The translations under genes were made by a program, and so were the position numbers. From contig NZ_LT629785.1 in NCBI RefSeq assembly GCF_900105995.1, forward strand, positions 1,612,001 through 1,676,000: 64,000 bases of DNA. The letters are read 5' to 3'. The notes beneath the pieces were generated by a model. It searched no databases. It saw nothing but the letters and a program-made list of their open reading frames with translations, and was not told the origin of the DNA. Positions 26,470-34,903 of the stretch are shown here, piece by piece. The DNA is from Pseudomonas pohangensis (GTDB lineage Bacteria; Pseudomonadota; Gammaproteobacteria; Pseudomonadales; Pseudomonadaceae). How positions within the stretch are numbered: position 1 is the first letter of the stretch; each line of letters starts with the position of its first letter.

Positions 26470-27045
26470 ATGGATTATTCAAAGATGAAGACGTGCTACA
26501 CAACGACTACACGGCTGCTGCTCACGGCCTTGCTCTGTCTGGGCCTGTTGGCTTGCGGTGATGCCGACAAACAGACGCTGGAGCTCAAGCCGGTACCCTT
26601 CCACTCTGGTGACGAGTGCCATGTCTGCGGCATGATTATCACGGACTTTCCCGGTCCCAAAGGCGAGGTGGTAGAAAAAGGTTCAGTGAAAAAATTCTGT
26701 TCAGTTGCCGAAATGATCGGCTGGCACCTGCAACCGGAAAATCAGCACCTGACGGCCAGGCTCTATGTCCACGACATGGGCCGCAGCGAATGGGACAAGC
26801 CTGACGACGCCCAGCTGATTGATGCGACTCAGGCCTATTACGTAGTAGGGACCCAGCTCAAGGGCGCAATGGGCCTGGTTCTAGCCTCATTTGCTGACCA
26901 ACAGGCCGCACAGCAATTGGCCGAACGTGATGGCGGAAAGGTGCTGCGTTTCCCGGATATCGATCAGAAGGTTTTGCAGATGGACCCGGCCATGTGTGTG
27001 ACAGGGGATCACGAGGCAGCGGACCACCAGCATTCCGGACATTGA
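26470..27045 (+). CDS. nosL: NosL, copper-chaperone lipoprotein
   Basis: NosL binds Cu(I) and delivers it to NosZ or NosDFY in the periplasm. The 191-residue lipoprotein has a lipobox LGLLAC (Cys29) and the copper-ligand motif CHVCGM (Cys50, Cys53, Met55). The C-terminus is rich in His (DHQHSGH). The start may be ATG 26470 or ATG 26485 (MKTCYTTTT); the second gives a more usual signal peptide. It follows nosY by 10 bases. Confidence 0.92.
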   Translation: MDYSKMKTCYTTTTRLLLTALLCLGLLACGDADKQTLELKPVPFHSGDECHVCGMIITDFPGPKGEVVEKGSVKKFCSVAEMIGWHLQPENQHLTARLYVHDMGRSEWDKPDDAQLIDATQAYYVVGTQLKGAMGLVLASFADQQAAQQLAERDGGKVLRFPDIDQKVLQMDPAMCVTGDHEAADHQHSGH

Positions 27046-27078
27046 GACAAGTCGAACTTCACAATAGAGGAACACATC

Positions 27079-27258
27079 ATGGGAATCAGTATCTGGCAGC
27101 TTCTAATCGTGTTGCTGATCGTGATAATGCTGTTTGGCAGCAAGCGTCTACGCAACCTGGGATCCGATCTGGGTGATGCTATCGGTGGCTTTCGCAAGTC
27201 GATCGGGGATCAATCTTCCTCCGAGGACGCCACTTCCGAACCACCGCAGAAGAAGTAG
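27079..27258 (+). CDS. tatA: TatA/TatE, twin-arginine translocase component
   Basis: This 59-residue protein starts at ATG 27079 after AGAGGA. It has the TatA layout: a short periplasmic end, one membrane helix (about 5-19), the FG hinge (MLFGSKRL), an amphipathic helix (RNLGSDLGDAIGGFRKS) and an acidic tail. It closes the nos operon, as the tatE gene does in P. stutzeri, and fits export of folded NosZ through its twin-arginine signal. Confidence 0.9.
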   Translation: MGISIWQLLIVLLIVIMLFGSKRLRNLGSDLGDAIGGFRKSIGDQSSSEDATSEPPQKK

Positions 27259-27311
27259 TTACCTCGAAAAAGCACCGCTTCCGGGCAGCCCCGTGCGTGA
27301 CTGATCCGCAA

Positions 27312-27347
27312 ACAAAAATGCCGGAACAACTGTTCCGGCATTTTTGT
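27312..27347. terminator. Bidirectional terminator between tatA and the fatty acyl-CoA reductase
   Basis: GCCGGAACA (27320-27328) pairs with TGTTCCGGC (27331-27339). A run of A lies before and a run of T after, so it can end transcripts from both convergent genes. Confidence 0.92.
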
Positions 27348-27361
27348 TTGTTGCAGCTCTA

Positions 27362-29428
27362 TTACCAGTGATAGCCACGCAGTGTTTGCGAGAACAACCT
27401 GCGGGCAATAGCCAGTGCGCTCGAAGGCGCTTCCGCTTTTTCGGCAGCGGCTTCTTCCGGCGTTAGTCCGCGGGCAGCAGCCGAATCCGGGAACAGATGG
27501 TAAGCCTGATTGAGGAAGAACTCGGTGACCTTCGGCGCAACAGCCTGCCCCAGTGCACCGGCCAGACCCATGCCCGTCGCCACCCGCTTGGGCTTGTCGA
27601 CAATGGAGTTCATTACCAGATTGGCGGCCTGATCCGGCGACAGCGTCGGGAACGCGTCATACATCTTGGTAGGCGCGATCATTGGTGTGCGTACCAGCGG
27701 CATGTTGATGGTGGTGAAGCGCACATTGCTATCGGCAAATTCCGAAGCAGCACATACCGAGAACGCGTCCAGTGCCGCTTTTGATGCGACATAGGCAGAG
27801 AAACGCGGTGGCGATGCCAGCACGCCAATCGAGGAGATATTGACGATCTGTCCGGTTTTGCGCTCGAGCATCTTCGGCGAGAAGCCCATGATCAAACGCA
27901 GTGCGCCGAAGTAATTGAGCTGCATGGTGCGCTCGTAATCGTGGAAACGGTCGAAGGAGTACTTCACCGAACGGCGAATCGAGCGACCGGCATTGTTGAT
28001 CAGCACATCCACGTGATCGTGATTTTTCAATACGGTGGCAACAAACTTGTCGCAGTCGGCCATATCCGAGATATCACATGGATAGGCGTAGACATCACCA
28101 CCCTCCTTGCGCAGCTTCTTGACTTCTTCGTCCAGTTTCTCCGGAGTCCGCGCAGCCAGAATGACTGTTGCGCCAGCATGGGAAAGTTTGGTGGCACAGT
28201 CCAGACCAATACCGGAAGTAGCACCGGTTACGACCACAACCTTGCCTTCGACTGCTTTACGCAGGCGCTGTGAGTTACTGCGTCCCAGCATTTTTTTCAC
28301 CGTATTGTCCAAGTTCAATCCTGCCCTGCCGTTTTTTCCGGATGCCAAATGCTGTTCCCAGTAAGCCCAGATCACATCGAAATAGTCTTCCGGTGCAGGG
28401 CAGCTGATACCGCCTTTTGCCAACAGTATCGCGGTTTTGTCGGAGTCGAAGTGGGTCGGATAACTGACGAATTTAAGGACGTCTGCCGGAATGCCCAGCT
28501 GCTTCATCAGGCGTTTGGTCAACGCATTTTCCGAGCTCATCTTCACCAGTTGATTGATCGGAATGCGCTTGCTCAGGTTGTTGATGACGCCGTTATCCCA
28601 GACCAGGGTCGACGGGCCATGTGCAGTCTTGAGCAGCAACTGGATCAGTTCGCCAACCGATGTTCCTTCAGGCTCGGTGAGATGAAAGGTTTCATGGTCA
28701 TGCTTTGGCAGGTGTGCCAGGTAGTCCAGGCTGTTGACCACGAAATCAACCGGCACGATGTTCAGCTCGCCGCCTTTGACCATGATTGCCGGAATCCATG
28801 AAGGAACCGTCTTGCTGATCTGGCGGATCGAGTTGAAGAAGTAATACGGACCATCAATCTTGTCCATCTCGCCGGTTTGCGAATCGCCGACCACCATGCC
28901 CGGACGGTAGACACGCCAGGCAATATCCTTCTCGTTACGGACGATTTTTTCCGAGTCATGCTTGGTGCGGAAGTACGGGTGGTCGAGACCTTCGGCTTCG
29001 TCGAACATGTCTTCGCTGAAGGTGCCTTCATACAGGCCGGCAGCTGCAATCGAACTTACGTGATGGAAACAGCCTGCCTTCATCGCCTTGGCACAGGCTA
29101 CGGCATGCCGTGTACCTTGTACGTTGGCCTTGATCTGCGAGTCGGCATCAGCCGACATGTCGTAGATAGCAGCCAGATGGAAGAAGTGATTGACCTTGCC
29201 GGTCAGGGCATCCATATCCTTCTTGCTGACACCAAGACGCGGCTTGAGCAGATCGCCACCGACCGCAATCAGTTGTTCTTCGGACACACCCCAGAGCGCG
29301 CGCAATTCATCAATTTTGCCCAGTGAGGACGGACGAACCAGCATGAAGACCTTGCCGCCGCGATCAAGCAATTTGGGCACAAGAAATCGACCGATAAAGC
29401 CGGTACCGCCGGTAACAAAATAATTCAT
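27362..29428 (-). CDS. Bifunctional (alcohol-forming) fatty acyl-CoA reductase
   Basis: The 688-residue protein joins two Rossmann domains. The N-terminal extended-SDR domain starts MNYFVTGGTGFIGRFLV and has the catalytic YFRTK motif. The C-terminal classical SDR domain has TGATSGIG and SAYVASK. The whole sequence follows the Marinobacter-type reductase (about 660 residues) that makes fatty alcohol from fatty acyl-CoA for wax esters. Matching stretches include FHHVSSIAAAGL, GEMDKIDGPYYFF, NNAGRSIRRS and TTINMPLVRTPMIAPTK. The tail is about 25 residues longer and Ala/Glu-rich. A wax-ester synthase is not seen in the window. Confidence 0.88.
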   Translation of the reverse strand: MNYFVTGGTGFIGRFLVPKLLDRGGKVFMLVRPSSLGKIDELRALWGVSEEQLIAVGGDLLKPRLGVSKKDMDALTGKVNHFFHLAAIYDMSADADSQIKANVQGTRHAVACAKAMKAGCFHHVSSIAAAGLYEGTFSEDMFDEAEGLDHPYFRTKHDSEKIVRNEKDIAWRVYRPGMVVGDSQTGEMDKIDGPYYFFNSIRQISKTVPSWIPAIMVKGGELNIVPVDFVVNSLDYLAHLPKHDHETFHLTEPEGTSVGELIQLLLKTAHGPSTLVWDNGVINNLSKRIPINQLVKMSSENALTKRLMKQLGIPADVLKFVSYPTHFDSDKTAILLAKGGISCPAPEDYFDVIWAYWEQHLASGKNGRAGLNLDNTVKKMLGRSNSQRLRKAVEGKVVVVTGATSGIGLDCATKLSHAGATVILAARTPEKLDEEVKKLRKEGGDVYAYPCDISDMADCDKFVATVLKNHDHVDVLINNAGRSIRRSVKYSFDRFHDYERTMQLNYFGALRLIMGFSPKMLERKTGQIVNISSIGVLASPPRFSAYVASKAALDAFSVCAASEFADSNVRFTTINMPLVRTPMIAPTKMYDAFPTLSPDQAANLVMNSIVDKPKRVATGMGLAGALGQAVAPKVTEFFLNQAYHLFPDSAAARGLTPEEAAAEKAEAPSSALAIARRLFSQTLRGYHW

Positions 29429-29731
29429 TCAGCAACTCCTGAAGTACATGGATGTTGGTCAGATAGCGGGTTGTAAGAACTGTGAAGCGGATGCACTTGT
29501 TTTGTGCGTACCTTCATCATAGAACAGCCTCGGCCCCAGTCGAAGATTCAAATGCCTATTTAGCGGAAAAACGCAAAATACATGCCTGGCGATAAGTATC
29601 AGTGATTTGATTGTCAGACAATGCCGGGCCTTGAACGGCTTCTGACGTTGTACTTTTGTCTGGCAAACGCGGAAGATAAACTTTCGATCCGGCTTGCCCA
29701 ACTCTCACTCCAACCGATAAGGAAGACTCAC
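29429..29731. other. Divergent intergenic region
   Basis: This 303-base gap separates the reductase (minus) from the PCu(A)C gene (plus) and should hold both promoters. I see AAGGAAGA before the PCu(A)C ATG but no clear operator, repeat or supported small gene. Confidence 0.5.
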
Positions 29732-30196
29732 ATGCTGCGCATCCTGATGGCTACATTGCTGGCCACTTTCTGCACCCTGGCAACAGCTCATGAATTCACT
29801 GTGGGCAGCCTGCGTATCGACCACCCATGGTCACGCGCGCTGCCTCCCAATGCGCCGGCCGGGGCCGCCTATATGGTTATTCACAACGAAGGGACGGATG
29901 CCGATGCGCTGGTTTCAGCCAGCACCCCGATTGCCGACAAGGCTGAGCTGCACACACACGTGATGAGCGGTGAGGTCATGAAAATGCAGCAGGTCGAGTC
30001 CGTAGCCATTCCAGCCGGTGGTGAGGCCAGGTTTGCTCCCGGTGGCAATCACGTCATGCTGTTCGGCCTGAAGAAGCCGTTGGTTGCCGGTGAGTCTTTC
30101 CCGCTGACGCTGGTCTTCGAGAAGGCCGGTGCAGTCGATGTTGAAGTCAAGATCGAGCAGGATGCGCCAGCAGCCGACGAGCACATGAATCACTGA
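29732..30196 (+). CDS. PCu(A)C-type periplasmic copper chaperone
   Basis: This 154-residue protein has a signal peptide ending ATAHEF and one PCu(A)C domain. The copper ligands follow the H-x(n)-M-x21-H-x-M pattern (ELHTHVMSGEVMKMQ and GGNHVMLFGL). The C-terminus is Asp/His/Met-rich. Such chaperones load CuA or CuB sites of cytochrome oxidase and have been proposed for NosZ. It lies 2.5 kb from nosL but across the reductase gene, so a joint role with nos is inference. Start ATG 29732 has AAGGAAGA upstream. Confidence 0.85.
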   Translation: MLRILMATLLATFCTLATAHEFTVGSLRIDHPWSRALPPNAPAGAAYMVIHNEGTDADALVSASTPIADKAELHTHVMSGEVMKMQQVESVAIPAGGEARFAPGGNHVMLFGLKKPLVAGESFPLTLVFEKAGAVDVEVKIEQDAPAADEHMNH

Positions 30197-30205
30197 TGAC
30201 AGCGC

Positions 30206-30225
30206 GGGCTGGCACACGCCAGCCC
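30206..30225. terminator. Possible terminator hairpin between the PCu(A)C gene and gor
   Basis: GGGCTGGC and GCCAGCCC form an 8-bp stem with loop ACAC in the convergent gap. There is no U-run, so the assignment is weak. Confidence 0.4.
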
Positions 30226-30247
30226 CCTGCCCCGGGTTCCGCCAGAC

Positions 30248-31606
30248 TCAGGCGGAAACGGGCGTACGCATGGTGACGAACTCTTCAGCCGCACTCGGAT
30301 GTATACCCATCGTCTCGTCAAATATGCGTTTGGTGGCACCCGCGCGGAGGGCCACGGCGATTCCCTGAATGATTTCCCCGGCATCCGGCCCGACCATGTG
30401 GCAGCCCAGCACCCGATCTGATTGCGCATCCACAATCAGCTTCATCAGGATCTTTTCCTGAATGTCGCCGAGGGTCAGTTTCATCGGCCGAAAACGGCTC
30501 TCGAATATCTTCACCGCATGCCCTGCAGCCCTGGCCTGCTCCTCGCTCAAACCGACAGTACCTATGTTCGGCAGGCTGAAAACTGCCGTAGGTATAAGGT
30601 CGTAATCGACCGGGCGATACTCTTCCGGCTTGAACAACTGGCGCGCGACGGCCATGCCTTCGGCCAGCGCCACCGGCGTCAGTTGCACCCGGCCGATGAC
30701 ATCGCCGATTGCCAGAATCGAAGGCTCGCTGCTGCGATACTGCTCGTCTACCAGCACGCAGCCACGGCTATCGAGTTCGACCTGTACATTTTCCAGCCCG
30801 AGATTGTCCAGCATTGGCCGCCGCCCGGTGGCGTAGAACACGCAGTCGGTTTCAATAGTCCGGCCGTCCTGCAAGGTTGCCAGCAGGCTTCCGTCAGCCT
30901 GGCGGACGATGCTGCTGATATCACTGTTGAACTGCAGATCCACACCTTTCTTCAGCATTTCGTCGCGCAAATGGATGCGCACCGAATGATCAAAACCACG
31001 CAGGAACAGTTCACTGCGGTACAGCTGGGTGGTTTGCGCACCGAGCCCATTGAAGATCGAGGCAAACTCTACTGCGATATAGCCGCCACCCACTACCAGC
31101 ACGCGCCTGGGCAGGGTCGGCAGGAAGAAGGCTTCATTGGAGGTAATGGCCAGCTCCTTGCCCGGGATATCCGGTACTTGTGGCCAGCCACCGGTGGCAA
31201 TCAGGATATGTTTGGCGGTGTGCTGCACCCCGTCGACCTCAACCCTGTGGGCGTCAACGATCCGCGCGTGGCCGTTCAGGAGTGTCACACCACTGTTCAC
31301 CAGCAAAGACTGGTAGATGCCATTCAGGCGGGAAATTTCACGGTTCTTATTGGCAATCAGGGTCGGCCAGTCAAAGTCTGGCGAGCCTACCGACCAGCCG
31401 AAACTGCCGGCCTGGGCAAACTCCTCATGGGCATGGGCTGCATACACCAGCAACTTCTTCGGCACACAGCCCACATTCACGCAGGTACCGCCCAGGTATC
31501 TGCTCTCGGCCACCGCCACTTTGGCAGCATAACCTGCAGCAAAGCGCGCAGCGCGCACGCCACCCGAACCGGCGCCGATCACAAACAGGTCAAAGTCATA
31601 GGTCAT
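30248..31606 (-). CDS. gor: Glutathione-disulfide reductase
   Basis: This 452-residue flavoprotein reduces oxidised glutathione with NADPH. It has the FAD motif GAGSGG near the start, the redox-active GGTCVNVGCVPKK, the NADPH-binding GGGYIAVEFA and the C-terminal active-site HPSAAEEFVT. The KK after the second redox Cys is typical of glutathione reductase rather than lipoamide dehydrogenase, which has PSK (compare 37135-38571). Length is normal. Confidence 0.93.
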   Translation of the reverse strand: MTYDFDLFVIGAGSGGVRAARFAAGYAAKVAVAESRYLGGTCVNVGCVPKKLLVYAAHAHEEFAQAGSFGWSVGSPDFDWPTLIANKNREISRLNGIYQSLLVNSGVTLLNGHARIVDAHRVEVDGVQHTAKHILIATGGWPQVPDIPGKELAITSNEAFFLPTLPRRVLVVGGGYIAVEFASIFNGLGAQTTQLYRSELFLRGFDHSVRIHLRDEMLKKGVDLQFNSDISSIVRQADGSLLATLQDGRTIETDCVFYATGRRPMLDNLGLENVQVELDSRGCVLVDEQYRSSEPSILAIGDVIGRVQLTPVALAEGMAVARQLFKPEEYRPVDYDLIPTAVFSLPNIGTVGLSEEQARAAGHAVKIFESRFRPMKLTLGDIQEKILMKLIVDAQSDRVLGCHMVGPDAGEIIQGIAVALRAGATKRIFDETMGIHPSAAEEFVTMRTPVSA

Positions 31607-31686
31607 ATACTTGCTCCAGAGGCCTCCGGGCGGTACATGTGCCCAAGCCGCAATACGGATTATTGGAAATCATGGGAGGTGAAACC

Positions 31687-32109
31687 ATGCGCCCCACTCT
31701 AACCCATTTGGCTCTGCACGTTCCCGACCTGCAGGCCTGCATCGACTTTTATCACCAGTTTTGCGGCATGCGGGTGATTCATGAGCGCGCCGGCAAGGGC
31801 TCGAAAATAGTCTGGATGAGTGAGCCAGGTAAAGAACATGAATTCATTTTCGTGATCATGCCCGGAGGCACTGATCGCAACCTGCCGGACAATGATTACA
31901 GCCATTTTGGCTTTGCAGTCGATAGCCGCGAGTCGGTGGATGCCGTCGCGTTGCAGGCAGAAAGAGCCGGTTGTCTGATCTGGCCGCCGAGGGATGAGCC
32001 GTATCCGGTTGGCTACTATTGCGGCTTGCGCGATCCGGCCGGTAATTACGTCGAATTCAGCTACGGGCAACCGCTGGGGCCAGGCTCCGAGGCCATGCCA
32101 ATCCCCTGA
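31687..32109 (+). CDS. VOC/glyoxalase-fold protein
   Basis: The 140-residue protein is one vicinal-oxygen-chelate domain. It has THLALHVPDL at the start, HFGFAVDS in the middle and DPAGNYVEFSYGQ at the end, where metal ligands His and Glu are expected. A GGGAGGTG site precedes ATG 31687. The substrate is not clear: lactoylglutathione lyase-like or a resistance-type VOC protein. It is divergent from gor, which may hint at a glutathione substrate. Confidence 0.8.
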   Translation: MRPTLTHLALHVPDLQACIDFYHQFCGMRVIHERAGKGSKIVWMSEPGKEHEFIFVIMPGGTDRNLPDNDYSHFGFAVDSRESVDAVALQAERAGCLIWPPRDEPYPVGYYCGLRDPAGNYVEFSYGQPLGPGSEAMPIP

Positions 32110-32123
32110 GCAGCAGCACATAT

Positions 32124-32151
32124 GACGAGGCCGCCCACCGGCGGCCTTGTC
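32124..32151. terminator. Terminator hairpin between the VOC gene and galU
   Basis: GAGGCCGCC and GGCGGCCTTGTC form a GC-rich stem around CACC in the convergent gap. It can serve both genes. Confidence 0.6.
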
Positions 32152-32165
32152 GTTGCAGGGCTCGA

Positions 32166-33005
32166 TCAGTAAGCCTTGCCGGTTTTATAGAAGTGCTCGT
32201 AGCAGAAGTTGGTGGCATCGATATAGCCCTCGGCACCACCGCAATCGAAGCGCTTACCCTTGAACTTGTAGGCAATCACGCAACCATCCCGGGCCTGCTT
32301 CATCAGGGCATCGGTTATCTGGATCTCACCACCCTTGCCGGGCTCGGTCTGTTCGATCAGTGCGAAGATGTCCGGGGTAAGGATGTAGCGGCCGATAATG
32401 GCCAGATTCGAAGGCGCCACTTCCGGCTGGGGTTTCTCCACCATGTTGTGAACACGGTAGATATCTTCGCTGATCATTTCTCCGGCGATCACCCCGTACT
32501 TCGAAACCTCGTCCTGGGGCACTTCCTGAATAGCTACGATCGAGCAACGGAACTGGTTGTACAGCTTGACCATCTGTTGCAGTACGCCGTCACCGTTGAG
32601 GTTGAAGCACAGATCATCTGCCAGCACCACGGCAAACGGCTCGTCACCGATCAACGGCCGCCCCGAGAGGATTGCATGCCCCAGTCCTTTCATCTCCACC
32701 TGGCGGGTGTAAGCGAACGAACATTCATCGATCAGGCGGCGAATGCCGACCAGGTATTTCTCTTTGTCGGTACCCTTGATCTGGTGTTCCAGTTCATAGC
32801 TGATATCAAAGTGGTCTTCCAGTGCACGTTTTCCGCGCCCGGTAACCATGGCTATTTCCTTCAGCCCGGCTTCCAGAGCCTCTTCGACGCCGTACTGGAT
32901 CAGCGGCTTGTTGACAACCGGCAGCATTTCCTTGGGCATTGCTTTGGTTGCAGGCAGGAAGCGCGTGCCGTAACCGGCCGCGGGAAACAGACATTTCTTG
33001 ATCAT
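32166..33005 (-). CDS. galU: GalU, UTP-glucose-1-phosphate uridylyltransferase
   Basis: GalU makes UDP-glucose for lipopolysaccharide, exopolysaccharide and osmoprotectants. The 279-residue protein begins MIKKCLFPAAGYGTRFLPAT with the nucleotidyltransferase motif GYGTRFLP. It also has VNKPLIQYGVEEA, VLADDLC and GGEIQITDAL. The frame is open to 33029 but the ATG at 33005 gives the conserved N-terminus. Confidence 0.95.
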   Translation of the reverse strand: MIKKCLFPAAGYGTRFLPATKAMPKEMLPVVNKPLIQYGVEEALEAGLKEIAMVTGRGKRALEDHFDISYELEHQIKGTDKEKYLVGIRRLIDECSFAYTRQVEMKGLGHAILSGRPLIGDEPFAVVLADDLCFNLNGDGVLQQMVKLYNQFRCSIVAIQEVPQDEVSKYGVIAGEMISEDIYRVHNMVEKPQPEVAPSNLAIIGRYILTPDIFALIEQTEPGKGGEIQITDALMKQARDGCVIAYKFKGKRFDCGGAEGYIDATNFCYEHFYKTGKAY

Positions 33006-33118
33006 GTGGGGAGTCCATCGAGAAGGCATTGAAGAATGCCCGCGAAAGTCTAATCAGCAACAAAGCGGCATTCAATGGGATGAGTCAAATAAGCGCACGT
33101 TTTCATGGCGGCAGGCCA

Positions 33119-33385
33119 CTAGAACTCCGCCAGACACTGCTGTTTCTGGTCCCGATCCTGGATGCTGTAGCAACGGCTCCGGTCATTGCCGACCTGGGCC
33201 AGACAACTGTTCTTCAGATCGCGATCATTGATAGCGTAGCAACGTGACTTGTCGTGATTGACCGTGGCCAGGCAATTATTTTTCATATCGGCATTCTTGA
33301 TCGCATAGCAATGGCTGGCATCAGCCAGAGCCGCAGCTGGCAACAGTGCAACAACAAGACCCAGTAAACCCAAAAGATTTTTCAT
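33119..33385 (-). CDS. Small secreted protein with three Cys repeats
   Basis: The 88-residue precursor has a signal peptide (MKNLLGLLGLVVALLPAAALA). The mature ~66 residues are three tandem units of the form C-Y-(A/S)-I-x-(N/D)-x-D-x-K-x-x-C-L-A: HCYAIKNADMKNNCLA, RCYAINDRDLKNSCLA and RCYSIQDRDQKQQCLA. The units are 25 residues apart with short linkers (TVNHDKS, QVGNDRS). Six cysteines could form three intra-unit disulfides in the periplasm. I do not recognise a function. It starts 380 bases upstream of galU on the same strand. Confidence 0.75.
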   Translation of the reverse strand: MKNLLGLLGLVVALLPAAALADASHCYAIKNADMKNNCLATVNHDKSRCYAINDRDLKNSCLAQVGNDRSRCYSIQDRDQKQQCLAEF

Positions 33386-33699
33386 GGCAACGACCCATCT
33401 GCGTCAGCTATATGCCTTCATTGCTTGCGGTGCGTCCCGGCTGTTCGTTGCGGACGCAGTATCAGGTTAAACCCCGCAAGAACTTCTGGCATCAAGATAA
33501 CGAAAATTCTCCTTTATACAGGCCGATTTACGCTGAAATGCACTGTATTGGGGGATTTAAGGCTGTTCGCCATTGTCGAGTTGGCGGGTTACGCGCTAAG
33601 GTTCCGGTTCCTCGCCTGGCTGATCCAGTCGCACTGCCTGGTTGTGCATTGACGACTTCAAACCTGCGATCCGATTTCTCCGACCTGATGACGAGCACG
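33386..33699. other. Divergent intergenic region upstream of the DAHP synthase
   Basis: This 314-base gap should carry promoters for the Cys-repeat gene (minus) and the DAHP synthase (plus). No repeat or recognisable operator was found. An upstream open frame continuous with the synthase shows no protein-family character. A short leader or attenuator cannot be excluded. Confidence 0.4.
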
Positions 33700-34776
33700 A
33701 TGGCTGATTTACCTATTGATGACCTTAACGTTGCCTCCAACGAGACACTGATCACCCCGGAGCAACTGAAACACGAAATCCCGCTTACCGATGCTGCCCA
33801 GCAGACTGTTACCAATGGCCGCCAGGTTATTCGTAACATTCTGGACGGCAAGGATCACCGTCTGTTCGTGGTAGTGGGCCCCTGCTCGATCCACGACATC
33901 AAGGCAGCCCACGAATATGCCGAGCGCCTGAAAAAGCTGGCTGCCGAAGTTTCTGACAGCCTGTTCCTGGTGATGCGTGTCTATTTCGAAAAACCGCGCA
34001 CCACGGTCGGCTGGAAAGGCCTGATCAACGATCCGTATCTGGATGACTCCTTCAAGATTCAGGATGGCCTGCATATTGGTCGCAAGCTGTTGCGGGACCT
34101 CGCCGAAATGGGCTTGCCGACCGCTACCGAAGCGCTCGATCCAATCTCGCCGCAGTACCTGCAGGATCTGATCAGCTGGTCGGCTATCGGTGCGCGTACC
34201 ACCGAGTCGCAGACCCACCGTGAAATGGCTTCCGGATTGTCATCGGCAGTTGGTTTCAAGAACGGTACCGATGGCAGCCTGACCGTGGCCATCAACGCAT
34301 TGCAGTCGGTGTCCAGCCCGCATCGTTTCCTTGGCATCAACCAGAAAGGCGGCGTTTCCATCGTCACCACCAAAGGCAATCCCTATGGCCATGTGGTTCT
34401 GCGTGGTGGTAATGGCAAGCCGAACTACGACTCGGTGAGTGTGGCTGTCTGCGAGCAGGAGCTGGCCAAGGGCAAGATCTCCGGCAATATCATGATCGAT
34501 TGCAGCCACGCCAACTCCAACAAGGACCCGGCTCTGCAACCGCTGGTAGTCGATAACGTGGCCAACCAGATTCTTGAAGGCAACAGCTCGATTATCGGCT
34601 TGATGATCGAGAGCCATTTGGGTTGGGGCAGCCAGTCGATCAACAAGGACCTGAGCCAGCTCAAGTACGGCGTTTCCATCACCGATGCCTGCATCGATTG
34701 GGAGACCACCGAAAAGACCCTGCGCGGCATGCACGAAAAGCTCAAGGATGTGTTGCCTAAACGTCCACGCAGCTGA
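33700..34776 (+). CDS. Type I 3-deoxy-7-phosphoheptulonate (DAHP) synthase
   Basis: The enzyme condenses phosphoenolpyruvate and erythrose-4-phosphate, the first step of the shikimate pathway. The 358-residue protein matches AroF/G/H: GPCSIHD, RVYFEKPRTTVGWKGLINDP, GARTTESQTHRE, GFKNGTDG and DCSHANSNKD. Which feedback-sensitive form it is cannot be read with confidence. ATG 33700 gives MADLPIDDLNVASNETLITP as in Pseudomonas homologues; ATG 33688 is the alternative. Confidence 0.94.
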   Translation: MADLPIDDLNVASNETLITPEQLKHEIPLTDAAQQTVTNGRQVIRNILDGKDHRLFVVVGPCSIHDIKAAHEYAERLKKLAAEVSDSLFLVMRVYFEKPRTTVGWKGLINDPYLDDSFKIQDGLHIGRKLLRDLAEMGLPTATEALDPISPQYLQDLISWSAIGARTTESQTHREMASGLSSAVGFKNGTDGSLTVAINALQSVSSPHRFLGINQKGGVSIVTTKGNPYGHVVLRGGNGKPNYDSVSVAVCEQELAKGKISGNIMIDCSHANSNKDPALQPLVVDNVANQILEGNSSIIGLMIESHLGWGSQSINKDLSQLKYGVSITDACIDWETTEKTLRGMHEKLKDVLPKRPRS

Positions 34777-34803
34777 GTTTCAGACAAGTCCACACTGCCA
34801 GAT

Positions 34804-34831
34804 AAAAAACGCCCTTGATCGGGCGTTTTTT
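34804..34831 (+). terminator. Rho-independent terminator after the DAHP synthase
   Basis: AAAAAACGCCC and GGGCGTTTTTT pair around TTGATC and end in a T-run. A second stem at 34863-34890 (CAGAAAGCCACC/GGTGGCTTTCTG) lies just before the sucD stop and could serve sucCD from the other strand. Confidence 0.9.
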
Positions 34832-34862
34832 ATTTGAAGGCTTTTTACAGGGTTACAGATAA

Positions 34863-34890
34863 CAGAAAGCCACCCGCAGGTGGCTTTCTG
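34863..34890 (-). terminator. Hairpin terminator after sucD
   Basis: CAGAAAGCCACC and GGTGGCTTTCTG form a 12-bp stem with loop CGCA. On the minus strand it lies 13 bases after sucD, at the end of the long TCA transcript. Confidence 0.75.
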
Positions 34891-34903
34891 ACAGCTTGCA
34901 GAC

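Noticed and set aside
29459..29701. 80-codon minus-strand frame upstream of the fatty acyl-CoA reductase
   Set aside because: No ribosome site and no family features; it lies in the divergent promoter region.
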